Virus record (IMG/VR): IMGVR_UViG_3300025110_000123
Location: 1 to 24,372 of that record
Strand: one strand, 5' to 3'
DNA length: 24,372 nucleotides
Source: a virus
Part shown: one piece after another, positions 1 to 7,849 of the stretch
How the letters are laid out: each line of letters starts with the position of its first letter
How positions within the stretch are numbered: position 1 is the stretch's first letter
Translations under genes and position numbers: made by a program
The notes under the pieces: model-generated
Told to the model about the DNA's origin: nothing
The model's database searches: none
The model's input: the letters and a program-made list of their open reading frames with translations, nothing else

Positions 1-1031
1 GCATCTGATATATTATCATCTTTATCAACAAATTTGTTTACAAGATTATTTATATCTGACTGTTTGTCTTTTACATTATTTTTGTCTTTTATATTAAATC
101 TATATTTGCTTTCCCCTACTTTATATTCAAAACCTTTGAAATTTTCGGAAAACAAATTATTTGTTTTATTTTCAAATATAGATCTTCTTTTTTGAGCTAT
201 TTTTTGTGTTGATTCTTGTTCTTGGTTATATTTATTGAAGAACTCAACCGCCTCTTTTTGTTTAGGAGTTAACTTAGAGCTTAACTTAACCTCATCGTAA
301 TATCTACTCTTCAAACTAGTAAGATTTGATTTAGCTTCTGCAATCGCCTCTTTCATTCTTAATTTTTTTCTTTGAATATTTTTATCATCATCTTCTTCTT
401 CATTATAAGAAAATGAGTCTTCAATTAAAAAATTAATTTCAGTATCGTTTAAATGAGGTTTTGTTTGTTTATAGTGTTCTTTTAAAAGATCTATATCCTC
501 CAAATCCTCATAATTTTTGTTTAATTTAATGTAATCTTCAAGAGTTCCACCTGTTTCTTTCATAAAATCTACTAATTTAGTAACATTTTCAGGGAGTTCC
601 TCTTGATTATTATTTACACTTTCTGTTTCTTCTTTAAGCTTTTCTTCAGCTTCTTTTTCAGTATCTTCTTCACTTTCTGCCTTTTCATCAACTTTTTCTT
701 CTTCCGTCTCTTCAACCTTTTCTAGTACTGGCTCTTCTTTTTGCTCTTCTTCATTTGAGGGCTCTTCTTTTTTGTCTTCTTGTTGTGTTTCTTCTTGTAC
801 GGCATCTTGATCTTTATTTATTTGTGATAAATCTACTTTAATAACGTTATCATCCCCTTCGTCCACAAGTTTTTTCATTGTTTTTGGAGTTGGTGGATTT
901 TCTTGTTCTTTAGAAGTTTCTGCTTTAGCAGTTTCTTCTTTAGGAGTATCACCTTTGTTATCTAGTGTATTCTCCGTTTTAGTTGAGTCCTGTTCTTCAA
1001 CTTTCTCAACTACTTCTTTTTCTTTTGACAT
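1..1031 (-). CDS. Acidic scaffold-like protein downstream of portal (3' end cut by window edge)
   Basis: The reading frame opens at ATG 1029-1031 and stays open to the left edge, giving about 343 residues with the C-terminus missing. Roughly the first 150 residues are extremely Glu/Lys-rich, low-complexity and without hydrophobic segments. The later part (from about residue 155) looks folded or helical, with alternating Leu and charged residues and a basic stretch near residues 230-240 (QRKKLRMKEA). It starts 29 bases after the portal stop, behind an A/T-only leader. In tailed phages the gene between portal and major capsid protein is often a scaffold or prohead protein, and such proteins are typically acidic and coiled. 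I infer that role from position and composition only. I do not recognise the family. A capsid protein would be expected next, outside the window. Confidence 0.75.
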   Translation of the reverse strand, partial: MSKEKEVVEKVEEQDSTKTENTLDNKGDTPKEETAKAETSKEQENPPTPKTMKKLVDEGDDNVIKVDLSQINKDQDAVQEETQQEDKKEEPSNEEEQKEEPVLEKVEETEEEKVDEKAESEEDTEKEAEEKLKEETESVNNNQEELPENVTKLVDFMKETGGTLEDYIKLNKNYEDLEDIDLLKEHYKQTKPHLNDTEINFLIEDSFSYNEEEDDDKNIQRKKLRMKEAIAEAKSNLTSLKSRYYDEVKLSSKLTPKQKEAVEFFNKYNQEQESTQKIAQKRRSIFENKTNNLFSENFKGFEYKVGESKYRFNIKDKNNVKDKQSDINNLVNKFVDKDDNISD

Positions 1032-1060
1032 AATAAAATATTATAAAATTAATAAAAATG

Positions 1061-3478
1061 TTATTTTGGCTCAAAAGCCTCCATATTAAATCCGCTACCC
1101 ATTGTATCATTTCCAGCAGACTCAAATTGTTGCGATCCCCTTTTATCTTTCCTTTGTTCTATAAGTTCTGATTGTTGGCTCGCTTGTATTCTTGTTCTTT
1201 CATCTTTTCTGTCTTCTTTATATTTTTCTTTCTTATCAAGAACACTATTTTCTTTTTCTAAAGTCATTTGATTTAATTGAAATTCAAATTGCATTAATTC
1301 TTTCTTTAGTTCTTTTTCTTTTTGTAATTTTTGTAATTCTAACTGGCTCTCCATTTTTAATAGCTCAGATTTTTGATTAGTAATAGCAGCATTTTTTTCT
1401 ACTTCCATTTTTGCAGCAACTTGTGTATTTTGAGAATTTGCATTAGCTTGAGCCTGTATATTAGCTTGTTGCTTTTGCATATCTGCCGCTTCCTTATTTT
1501 TCCTTCTTAATTTTAAAAGCTGGTTTGCTAATTTTAAATTTTTAACTTCTCTAATATCAATAGCATCTTCTAAAAATATTTGGTCCTTTGCTAGTGCTTG
1601 TTGAATATTATTTTCTAATAATTGTTTTTCTTCTTCATCGGGTGCTAATTCAATAAATATTCCAAAGTCATGTAAATGCAGTTTAGAGGCCTCCCCTAAT
1701 GTTCCTACATTGAATCTGCCTAAAGAAGCTACAAAAGCGTCTCTTGTTGGTGCAAATTCAAGAACGTCGGAAATTCTTAAACTTACCGATTCTGCTGTTT
1801 TTGCTGTTAAATATAAACTAGATTGTAGTATATGTCTTGTAGCTGTATTTGAATTAGCCGCTGCTAATTTTTGTACCCCAACTAATGCATTTTTATCAGG
1901 GGTACTAGCATCTCTCGCTTCGTTTAATCCGGTAACATCTCTTATCATTTGTAAATAATAATTATAAGTATTTATTAAAGACCCTATTTTATTATTACCA
2001 CCGTTGGAAGTTAATTCTTGAATAGGAACTTTTCCATGGTTTAAATCCCCGTCCTGTGTCATACTTCTACCAATTACAGAACCGGTTTGGAAAAACATAT
2101 TTAATGCTTCTTGCGGATTATAATTTGTACCATTACCTAAATCAATTTCTGCCAATCCATCTGCATCTAAATAAACTCCATCTGGAATCATTCTAGCAAG
2201 TACTTGTTGTAATTTTAAATGTGTTAATTGAATCATATCGGCAAAACTAGTTATTCTACTAACTAATGATTCGATTTTACCTTTATAAATTCTAGGGGAA
2301 ACAATATTATAATTTAACCACGCTTTAGTTCCATCAGCTTTAGGTCTAATCATGTTTTTAGATTTAGCCCATTTTAGTAATTTATTTTTTCCTAAAATAT
2401 AAACACCATCATAAACTGTCTCTAAAGACCTCCCTTCTTTAATAAACAATTCACTTTCTTCGGGATTGAATTGATCAGTTTTTTCAATAGCTTTTTCGCC
2501 TCCAGAAGCTGTTGTCTTAATTTTATAAACTTCATTATTAAAAGTTTTAAAATTAAAATATAATACTTGAATAGTATTGGCGTCTAATACAGCGTCCTCA
2601 TTTATATATCTATTATGTGAAGCAGAGGTTTGCACGCCTTGCTGCGAAATTTCCTTTAATTCATCTTTTGTCATATAAGGAAACTCCTGCATCAAATCAT
2701 TTATATTAACACTTTTAACTTCCCCAACATAATAAATATCATCAAAATAAGGTGAATCTGTATAAGAATAAACCATATTTGCTGGATCACAATATTCTAT
2801 TTTAATACCTTGTGTTGTAGTAAAAGTATTTTTTACACATCCAATACCTAAGACAGTAAGATCATAATTTATTCTTTTTTTAGTTAAATCAAAATTATTA
2901 TCTTCAAAAATATAATTAATAGCTTGTTCTTCAGCTATTTCCACAGATTGTTTATAATCTAATTGCATGTGAAGAGCGAGATCTTCTGGGGTATCTGGAA
3001 TTGCATCAGGATCATTAGCTAGTGTATTAACACCTAAGGTATTTTGTATATTTCCAGCAAAGTCTTTTATTGCCATATCTCTTAATAGAGACTCTACATA
3101 TTGAGTTCTTTCTGCTACTGATGAAGGGTCTTGCGAAAATGCTTTAATATCATAAAGCCTATCTGACATACCATTAACTACTATATCTACAAATTTAGGA
3201 ATAATAGGAACAGGCTTCCAGTCTAAATTTAAATAAGATAAATCTCCATTTATAGATAATTCATCTTTATATTTTTTTACAGATTGTTCGCCTCTTGCGT
3301 ATAATCTTAATCTATGATATTCATCCCTATTAGAATAAAATCTAGTTGATCCAGAATCTCTTTTGAACCACTCATGCTCAATAGCACGAGCTACTTTCAA
3401 ACCGTATTCTTGACTCGCTTTTTCTTGGTCACTAGCTATTTGACTAGGAAAAGAACTTTTTAATATTGTTTCTGCCAT
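1061..3478 (-). CDS. Portal protein
   Basis: An 805-aa protein directly after TerL (one base between the genes). The portal forms the dodecameric ring at the capsid vertex through which DNA is packaged and ejected. The N-terminal half has the usual portal look: an early region rich in Tyr and Arg (residues 45-75), a segment describing a fold with WKPVPIIPKFVDIVVNGMSD near residues 87-106, and a mid-protein helix-rich stem region around residues 400-560 (for example GLNEARDAS). From about residue 616 to 780 the chain is almost continuously helical and rich in Gln, Lys, Glu and Ala, consistent with a long C-terminal barrel or coiled coil. At about 800 aa it is larger than most siphovirus portals and close to crAss-like and some other podovirus portals. 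Identification rests on family resemblance and on the terminase-portal order. Confidence 0.85.
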   Translation of the reverse strand: MAETILKSSFPSQIASDQEKASQEYGLKVARAIEHEWFKRDSGSTRFYSNRDEYHRLRLYARGEQSVKKYKDELSINGDLSYLNLDWKPVPIIPKFVDIVVNGMSDRLYDIKAFSQDPSSVAERTQYVESLLRDMAIKDFAGNIQNTLGVNTLANDPDAIPDTPEDLALHMQLDYKQSVEIAEEQAINYIFEDNNFDLTKKRINYDLTVLGIGCVKNTFTTTQGIKIEYCDPANMVYSYTDSPYFDDIYYVGEVKSVNINDLMQEFPYMTKDELKEISQQGVQTSASHNRYINEDAVLDANTIQVLYFNFKTFNNEVYKIKTTASGGEKAIEKTDQFNPEESELFIKEGRSLETVYDGVYILGKNKLLKWAKSKNMIRPKADGTKAWLNYNIVSPRIYKGKIESLVSRITSFADMIQLTHLKLQQVLARMIPDGVYLDADGLAEIDLGNGTNYNPQEALNMFFQTGSVIGRSMTQDGDLNHGKVPIQELTSNGGNNKIGSLINTYNYYLQMIRDVTGLNEARDASTPDKNALVGVQKLAAANSNTATRHILQSSLYLTAKTAESVSLRISDVLEFAPTRDAFVASLGRFNVGTLGEASKLHLHDFGIFIELAPDEEEKQLLENNIQQALAKDQIFLEDAIDIREVKNLKLANQLLKLRRKNKEAADMQKQQANIQAQANANSQNTQVAAKMEVEKNAAITNQKSELLKMESQLELQKLQKEKELKKELMQFEFQLNQMTLEKENSVLDKKEKYKEDRKDERTRIQASQQSELIEQRKDKRGSQQFESAGNDTMGSGFNMEAFEPK

Positions 3479-3479
3479 G

Positions 3480-5690
3480 CTATCTAATTATTTGCGAATG
3501 CACTCCTTTATTGTTAAATTTTGAAATTTTAAGATCTAATGTGGGTTTTTCATATTTTGGTCTAGGGTGATATAAATGTCTATTGCAAGCCATAATGGCT
3601 AAACCGGAACTAATCGAAGCATCATATTTTGTTCTTTTATTTATATCGAATCTTGCCCAATCATTAAGTGTTTTATTGAAATATATATTTCCAGCCCCAT
3701 CATTTTGTAGGCCAACATGCTTTTCTATATATGTCTCTATTGCAGCTGCGTGGGCTTGTTTTACATCTTCTGATGTATTTGGTATTCCTCCAATTTCTTT
3801 TTCTGTAACAGATAATTTATTACTTAACTTATCAGGGCGATTCATTGAGAACCCTCTATACCCTCTCCTCTTTAAATAATATAATAATCTAGGTTTATTA
3901 TTCTCAGCTAAAATTGGCATTGCATAATAAGCTAAAGCCATTAAGACATCTTCAAAAAATATTTCAGCTGTTTGTGGTCTAGCTATATATTCTAAAAAGA
4001 ATGTATTTGGTGGAACATTCTCCATAGAGAATTTTGTTAATCCGTGTAAAGCCCCTTTAGAGCCAATACCGTCAGTAGTACCTGATATATCATATGAGTC
4101 ACATCCAAAAGCACCCATATGCTCATTACCTGGATACCTTATACCATTTTTTACTATAATATTATTTTGTAAAGCAGATTCAGGTGTCCATGCAATTAAA
4201 AATCTACCGTTCTGAGATGGATGAAAAATAACCCTTGTGTCTTTTATTCCATTCTCCCAAACAAAAGAACCTTTTGTTATTATTCCTTTTCTAATAAGAT
4301 CTTCATTCCAATCTATTTGTTCATATATTTTTGTTAAATTGAATATGCTATTATTAGCCTCATCCCTAAATGCGTGCTCTTCTGTTCTTGGGAATTGTCT
4401 ATAATATTCATTTAAACCATCAGAATCGTGTTTTAATCCCTCAACTTCATTTTCCCAAAACTCTATAACCCCGGTGTCAATAAATTCTTCATCGTTTCCA
4501 AGCGTCGGTTTTTCCGGCGTATTAAAGACAGGGTGTCCATAAGAATCAATGTATCCTTCGTAATTCCATTCCATAGGTACGAACAAACTATATAGTCCCG
4601 TGCTAGTTTGTCCATTACGATTTCTTTTTGTGACGTCTGAATCATTATATAGTTTTTTAAAATTATCGCCTCCTTTATCAAGTGCATTAGAAGTAGACCC
4701 CATCATACACTTTCCAATTATTTTTCTTCCTAATCTTAACGTCGTTTTCGTAACCCGCCAGTTGTTGAGGATGTTGTCGGGCCTCTCCCATTTGCCGGAT
4801 TCGTCGTGGGCAAGGAGTTGTAACTTCTCCCCATCGTAGGAGTTGTCCCCGGTGTTCTTCCAATCGATGGTTGTATCCAACCCCTGGAGTTCCTTTTCAA
4901 GGGCTGTACTAGTTTCCAATTTCTTTCTGGTAAGTTTCGAGGCAGGGACTCTATACGCGAGTTCCGTCTTGGGGCGGTCCATACCGTCCTGGATCGGTTT
5001 GAAAAAGAAGGGATAGTTAACTGATATTGGTACCACTTTGTCAGTAAACATTTTCTTCGCATCAGCTCCAGTTTTAGATAATATTCCATATCGTGAATCA
5101 GAGGATATAGTGGCCTGGTGTACCAGTTCTGATGATGCCATGAAAGAAAATCCCGATCTACGATTCTTAAGGTAGCACATTCCGTAACACCTAATATCGG
5201 ATTTACACGCTTCCCAAAAAATAAAGAAAAGTCTGTTTGCTTCTCGAAAGTCTGGCTTCCCAACATCAATCTTGGTCCACTGCAAGTACATATAGTGAGA
5301 ACCAGTGATATAAGTAGGAACGCCTTTATTATAAAACCAAAAACCTTCTTCACGTTTTTTAAACTCATCATTAATATAATCATACCATTTATTTTTAAAA
5401 GTTTCCGGATAACCTTCCCAATCAAAAATAGTTCGTATTCTATCTAATTCTTTTGGGTGTTCTTTTGGTACCCATTTATTATTTGTATTAACTATATTTT
5501 TAGGGGCAAGTGGAAGTGCAACTGGTAAATTTTGAATTTCTACTATTTCTCCAATTTGACCAGTTTTGCTAATAACAATAATATCATGCTCTTTATTATA
5601 CCCGTATTCCCATTTTTTTTGTTTATTAAGCCTCTTTATAATATTTTGTCTAATTGGGGTAATTGTTTTTACAAGATTTTGCTCGTACAT
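3480..5690 (-). CDS. terL: Terminase large subunit (DNA-packaging ATPase and nuclease)
   Basis: A 736-aa packaging motor. The N-terminal ATPase shows a Walker A-like loop at residues 175-182 (KNRRSGFS), which lacks the usual Lys before the final Ser, and a clear Walker B at 291-297 (QLLAHDE; D296 and E297). A probable coupling motif GSTSN lies at 331-335. The C-terminal RNase H-like nuclease has candidate metal ligands D531 or D534 (GCDSYD), E596 (ILAENNKPR) and D690 (KYDASIS). The start ATG overlaps the upstream gene's stop by one base (TAATG), which suggests translational coupling; the portal follows after one base. A stretch covering roughly residues 226-317 uses G/C-ending codons and is about 52% GC, quite unlike the rest of the gene (see findings). 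The frame is intact across it. Confidence 0.92.
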   Translation of the reverse strand: MYEQNLVKTITPIRQNIIKRLNKQKKWEYGYNKEHDIIVISKTGQIGEIVEIQNLPVALPLAPKNIVNTNNKWVPKEHPKELDRIRTIFDWEGYPETFKNKWYDYINDEFKKREEGFWFYNKGVPTYITGSHYMYLQWTKIDVGKPDFREANRLFFIFWEACKSDIRCYGMCYLKNRRSGFSFMASSELVHQATISSDSRYGILSKTGADAKKMFTDKVVPISVNYPFFFKPIQDGMDRPKTELAYRVPASKLTRKKLETSTALEKELQGLDTTIDWKNTGDNSYDGEKLQLLAHDESGKWERPDNILNNWRVTKTTLRLGRKIIGKCMMGSTSNALDKGGDNFKKLYNDSDVTKRNRNGQTSTGLYSLFVPMEWNYEGYIDSYGHPVFNTPEKPTLGNDEEFIDTGVIEFWENEVEGLKHDSDGLNEYYRQFPRTEEHAFRDEANNSIFNLTKIYEQIDWNEDLIRKGIITKGSFVWENGIKDTRVIFHPSQNGRFLIAWTPESALQNNIIVKNGIRYPGNEHMGAFGCDSYDISGTTDGIGSKGALHGLTKFSMENVPPNTFFLEYIARPQTAEIFFEDVLMALAYYAMPILAENNKPRLLYYLKRRGYRGFSMNRPDKLSNKLSVTEKEIGGIPNTSEDVKQAHAAAIETYIEKHVGLQNDGAGNIYFNKTLNDWARFDINKRTKYDASISSGLAIMACNRHLYHPRPKYEKPTLDLKISKFNNKGVHSQIIR

Positions 5691-5965
5691 TATTTAGATC
5701 TTTTTTCAGCAAACCCACTAAAAGCTTGCTTATTTTCTACAGGCTTATCCTCCATCAAATTTTTTTCATTTTCAATACGAGATAATATTTCAAATGCATC
5801 AAATATTGCTAATTTTTTTGTAGCAGCAGCATTTTTTAATCTATCTGCAGCTAATTCATCATCTTTGTCTTCAACAATAATTTCTTCTTCTGCTACTTTT
5901 ATTAATTCCTCTACTGCTTTATACCCAGCTTGGATTATATTCGACTTCATCTTTTTTATGTTCAT
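5690..5965 (-). CDS. Small conserved protein upstream of TerL (candidate small terminase or packaging accessory)
   Basis: A 91-aa, mostly helical, charged protein whose stop overlaps the TerL start by one base. Its core at about residues 15-70 (VEELIKVAEEE, AADRLKNAAATKKLAIFDAFEILSRI region) resembles, from memory, a small protein that repeatedly precedes the terminase in marine and Bacteroidota phages. Position and size would fit a small terminase subunit or another packaging accessory, but no helix-turn-helix is obvious, so this is inference. The start is ambiguous: the first ATG overlaps the preceding gene by 47 bases, and a second in-frame ATG five codons later (MKSNII) would shorten the overlap to 32 bases. 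Confidence 0.72.
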   Translation of the reverse strand: MNIKKMKSNIIQAGYKAVEELIKVAEEEIIVEDKDDELAADRLKNAAATKKLAIFDAFEILSRIENEKNLMEDKPVENKQAFSGFAEKRSK

Positions 5966-6518
5966 ATTTAATTGAAATTGAATTTATAGGCACTCTATAA
6001 AGTCTTTGGTCTCCAATAACAAACTCATACTCACTATTTGGAGTAAAACCTATTAAATCATTAGCTTTAAGTCCAAAGCTCCTTAAATCATCCCCTAAGT
6101 ACTTTAAAACGCCTATTAGAGGCTTTTCTTTATCTGTAGTGTACTTATTTTTATTTTTTATTGGTTTTACAAAGCAAAATCCGTCCGTAGGCATCCAATC
6201 ATTTTTATTCTTATATAAAAATATTTGATCATAATAGCAAAAGTATAAATCTTCTTTAAAATAACTCTTACTATTTTTTTCCTCTCCCCTAACATTATAA
6301 TATCTCCTAAAAATATTATGATGAATAATTACTTCGTCTCCAACATTTATATTATTAATATTATCAATCATAGGGGTTGCAATAACCTCTCCAAATCTAT
6401 TAACAAATTTGTGATCTTCTATTGATGTATTTAATATTAATTCTTTGTCTTGTATCTTAATCTTGTTATTATATCTACCATTAATTGGCTTTATAATATA
6501 ACAATGAATATTTTTCAT
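5919..6518 (-). CDS. Double GroES-fold-like protein (putative co-chaperonin-like)
   Basis: A 199-aa beta-rich protein with two halves that each resemble a GroES (chaperonin-10) barrel. Half 1 (about residues 1-105) has the GroES-type pattern of a conserved turn, RFGEVIATP at 41-49, followed by INVGDEVIIHHN at 57-68, matching the family's 'vkvGD.Vi' strand. Half 2 (about 109-186) repeats it with DGFCFVKPI at 112-120, IGVLKY at 135-140, KANDLIGFTP at 151-160 and a closing LYRVPINSISIKY. Similar proteins near phage terminases have been annotated as co-chaperonin GroES; this is from memory. I see no GroES mobile loop with confidence. Its job could be capsid folding with a host or phage GroEL, or an unrelated structural use of the fold. 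It sits three genes after a run of small conserved proteins and overlaps the next gene. Confidence 0.6.
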   Translation of the reverse strand: MKNIHCYIIKPINGRYNNKIKIQDKELILNTSIEDHKFVNRFGEVIATPMIDNINNINVGDEVIIHHNIFRRYYNVRGEEKNSKSYFKEDLYFCYYDQIFLYKNKNDWMPTDGFCFVKPIKNKNKYTTDKEKPLIGVLKYLGDDLRSFGLKANDLIGFTPNSEYEFVIGDQRLYRVPINSISIKYEHKKDEVEYNPSWV

Positions 6519-6736
6519 TAATAGTCTAGATTAAATTCTACTGCAACTGCCATGTTTTTATTAAAATGTTTCCAAGGAAGAATTTCATTATTTTTTTCAA
6601 TAAATATTTTATACTCTCCACTATCTTCCATTATTTGAGAAATTTTATGTCCCCCAAAAACTTCTTGCCCTACAGCATAATGCATTGCATCGTTTTTATA
6701 ATCTCTTCCAATGCTTATCTTACGTATTAGATTCAT
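6518..6736 (-). CDS. Conserved small phage protein
   Basis: A 72-aa protein of unknown function. It opens with a basic N-terminus and the pattern RKISIGxDYKxDAMHYxVGQEVxGG, and ends with WKHFNKNMAVAVEFNLDY. I recall similar short proteins near the terminase in Bacteroidota and marine phages, but I know of no assigned function. It shares its first base region with the end of the upstream coiled-coil gene (overlap 6720-6736) and abuts the next gene by one base (6518), so the three genes are probably translated as a coupled set. No membrane segment or metal motif is visible. Confidence 0.7.
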   Translation of the reverse strand: MNLIRKISIGRDYKNDAMHYAVGQEVFGGHKISQIMEDSGEYKIFIEKNNEILPWKHFNKNMAVAVEFNLDY

Positions 6737-6962
6737 TTTTACTATTTTTTATAGACCCATCTTTAATATCTATAGAAACATCCCCATATTCTTTTTGTAG
6801 TTGTTTCTTTTTAACCTCCATTTCGTTATTTACATCAACTAATTGGCCCATTAAAATTGCTTTTTGATATTCAAGAACACCTATACTTGTTGTTATTGAA
6901 TTTATTTTAGAATTAAGATCTTGTACTTCTTTTAATTCTTCTTTATTTATTTTTTTGCTCAT
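6720..6962 (-). CDS. Short coiled-coil protein
   Basis: An 80-aa protein that is almost entirely helical: residues 5-58 have regular hydrophobic spacing with Lys, Glu and Gln, typical of a dimeric or trimeric coiled coil. The C-terminus carries the pattern EYGDVSIDIKDGSI, which I recall as a recurring ending of small coiled-coil proteins in Bacteroidota phages. Function is unknown; it could be a virion linker or an assembly factor. Its ATG is directly preceded by a threefold near-repeat of a T/A decamer (6961-6990), and there is no Shine-Dalgarno sequence. It overlaps the next gene by 17 bases. Confidence 0.7.
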   Translation of the reverse strand: MSKKINKEELKEVQDLNSKINSITTSIGVLEYQKAILMGQLVDVNNEMEVKKKQLQKEYGDVSIDIKDGSIKNSKNESNT

Positions 6963-6990
6963 TTTATTTAATTTTATTTAATTTATTTAA
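6961..6990 (-). repeat. Threefold A/T decamer repeat in front of a start codon
   Basis: Three consecutive near-identical 10-base units, TTAAATAAAA-like on the minus strand, occupy the leader immediately before the ATG of the 80-aa coiled-coil gene (the last unit runs into the ATG). The same kind of A/T tract, usually as a single copy, precedes many genes here. It may be a tandemly amplified translation-initiation element or simple low-complexity DNA. Confidence 0.5.
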
Positions 6991-7004
6991 CTTATTGAAT
7001 ATAA

Positions 7005-7091
7005 TTACCTTAGTTCTTTTATTACATATATTATTATTATTATAAGAAATATCCCTCCAATTAATAATCCTTTTAAAATTGTTGAATCCAT
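7005..7091 (-). CDS. 28-aa single-TM microprotein
   Basis: ATG at 7089-7091 and TAA at 7005-7007 enclose 28 codons. The peptide starts MDSTILKG, then has an uninterrupted hydrophobic stretch of about 15 residues (LLIGGIFLIIIIIYVI) and ends KELR, the layout of a one-pass membrane peptide with a basic cytoplasmic tail. Its start overlaps nothing coding in front except the tail of the next upstream small gene (stop at 7103, 11 bases before). It fills most of an otherwise empty gap in a region with almost no unused DNA. Function unknown; tiny holin or antiholin-like or membrane-anchoring roles are possible. The short length makes this tentative. Confidence 0.45.
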   Translation of the reverse strand: MDSTILKGLLIGGIFLIIIIIYVIKELR

Positions 7092-7102
7092 AACTTGTAT
7101 TA

Positions 7103-7264
7103 TTAGGATATAATTTTATTACTGTTATTTATTTTGGTATTATAAGGTATTTTTTTATTTAACCATTCTTGTCTTTTTTGACAACCACAACCTTCTGTTT
7201 TTTTTATACCAACTAATCCTGTAAGTGCTGCTACTGTATCTCCTAGTCCTTTATGGTTTTTCAT
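7103..7264 (-). CDS. 53-aa conserved phage protein with a CGC motif
   Basis: ATG at 7262-7264 and TAA at 7103-7105 give a 53-aa peptide. It has the N-terminal pattern KGLGDTVAALTGLVGIKK, then GCGCQKRQEWLNKKIPY at residues 25-41. I recall the order 'GLGDT...GI...CGC..RQE.LN...PY' as a recurrent small protein in phages of marine and gut Bacteroidota, which is why I call it real despite its size. The Cys26-x-Cys28 pair could bind a metal or link chains, but a single pair is not a zinc finger. Function unknown. It follows the 2OG oxygenase gene (stop at 7268) by three bases. Confidence 0.68.
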   Translation of the reverse strand: MKNHKGLGDTVAALTGLVGIKKTEGCGCQKRQEWLNKKIPYNTKINNSNKIIS

Positions 7265-7267
7265 TTT

Positions 7268-7849
7268 TTACGTTTTTCGCTCTAGGTAAGTTAAATTACC
7301 ATTTAATGAAACTCTTTTTTCGCCTGAAGATTCTCCAGGTTTATGCATAATATCACCTCCAAAAAATACAGTTTCTCCTAACTTTGGATAATAACTTTCA
7401 GGGTTATTCTCAGTATCATAAAATATTATATGATCACCTTCTGATAATTCTAAATAAGTCACTGCTACATAATCAGCAGTTTGATGCTGATGAGGAGGAT
7501 TATCAATCCAGTCTTCATTCGGCTGGTAAAGATACCAAGATTCAAAAAGAAATAAGTCTTTTCCCTCTATCCCCTCTTTATTAATGTGCTCATTGAAAGG
7601 AGTACAAATATATTCTTCCCATTCAAGATGTAGCCCTCTGTTTCTTAAATCATTTTGATACCCAGGCCCTTTACTTTTAGGATCCATTTCAATGGGTGTA
7701 TAAAAAGAATTAAAATTATTAGAATTATATATGTCCATATAGTAATCATGCACACTATAATTATTTTGTAACAATTTTTCTATTAATACATTATCTTTAT
7801 TGTCTAAAGTAAATATTTTATTTCCTGCTATATTGTGTTCTTTTATCAT
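7268..7849 (-). CDS. 2-oxoglutarate/Fe(II)-dependent oxygenase family protein
   Basis: A 193-aa protein with a double-stranded beta-helix core in its C-terminal half. Candidate ligands are H120 and H122 (NPPHQHQTADY), the distal H169 (GGDIMHKPGE) and a 2-oxoglutarate-binding R179 (GEKRVSLNGNL). The spacing and the strand with VTYLELSEGDHIIFYD fit the phage-type 2OG-Fe(II) oxygenase families (2OG-FeII_Oxy_5-like). Such enzymes hydroxylate proteins or modified bases; the substrate cannot be read from sequence. The start ATG overlaps the stop of the upstream adhesin gene as ATGA, which ties its translation to a virion surface protein and makes a virion or host-surface target plausible (inference). 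The N-terminal 100 residues are less conserved. Confidence 0.75.
   Translation of the reverse strand: MIKEHNIAGNKIFTLDNKDNVLIEKLLQNNYSVHDYYMDIYNSNNFNSFYTPIEMDPKSKGPGYQNDLRNRGLHLEWEEYICTPFNEHINKEGIEGKDLFLFESWYLYQPNEDWIDNPPHQHQTADYVAVTYLELSEGDHIIFYDTENNPESYYPKLGETVFFGGDIMHKPGESSGEKRVSLNGNLTYLERKT

Noticed and set aside
4736-5425. Second open frame of 229 codons on the minus strand inside TerL
   Set aside because: It overlaps the well-supported TerL frame throughout; its residues are Arg/Pro/Thr-rich from the GC patch and match no motif, so it is most likely a by-product of altered base use.
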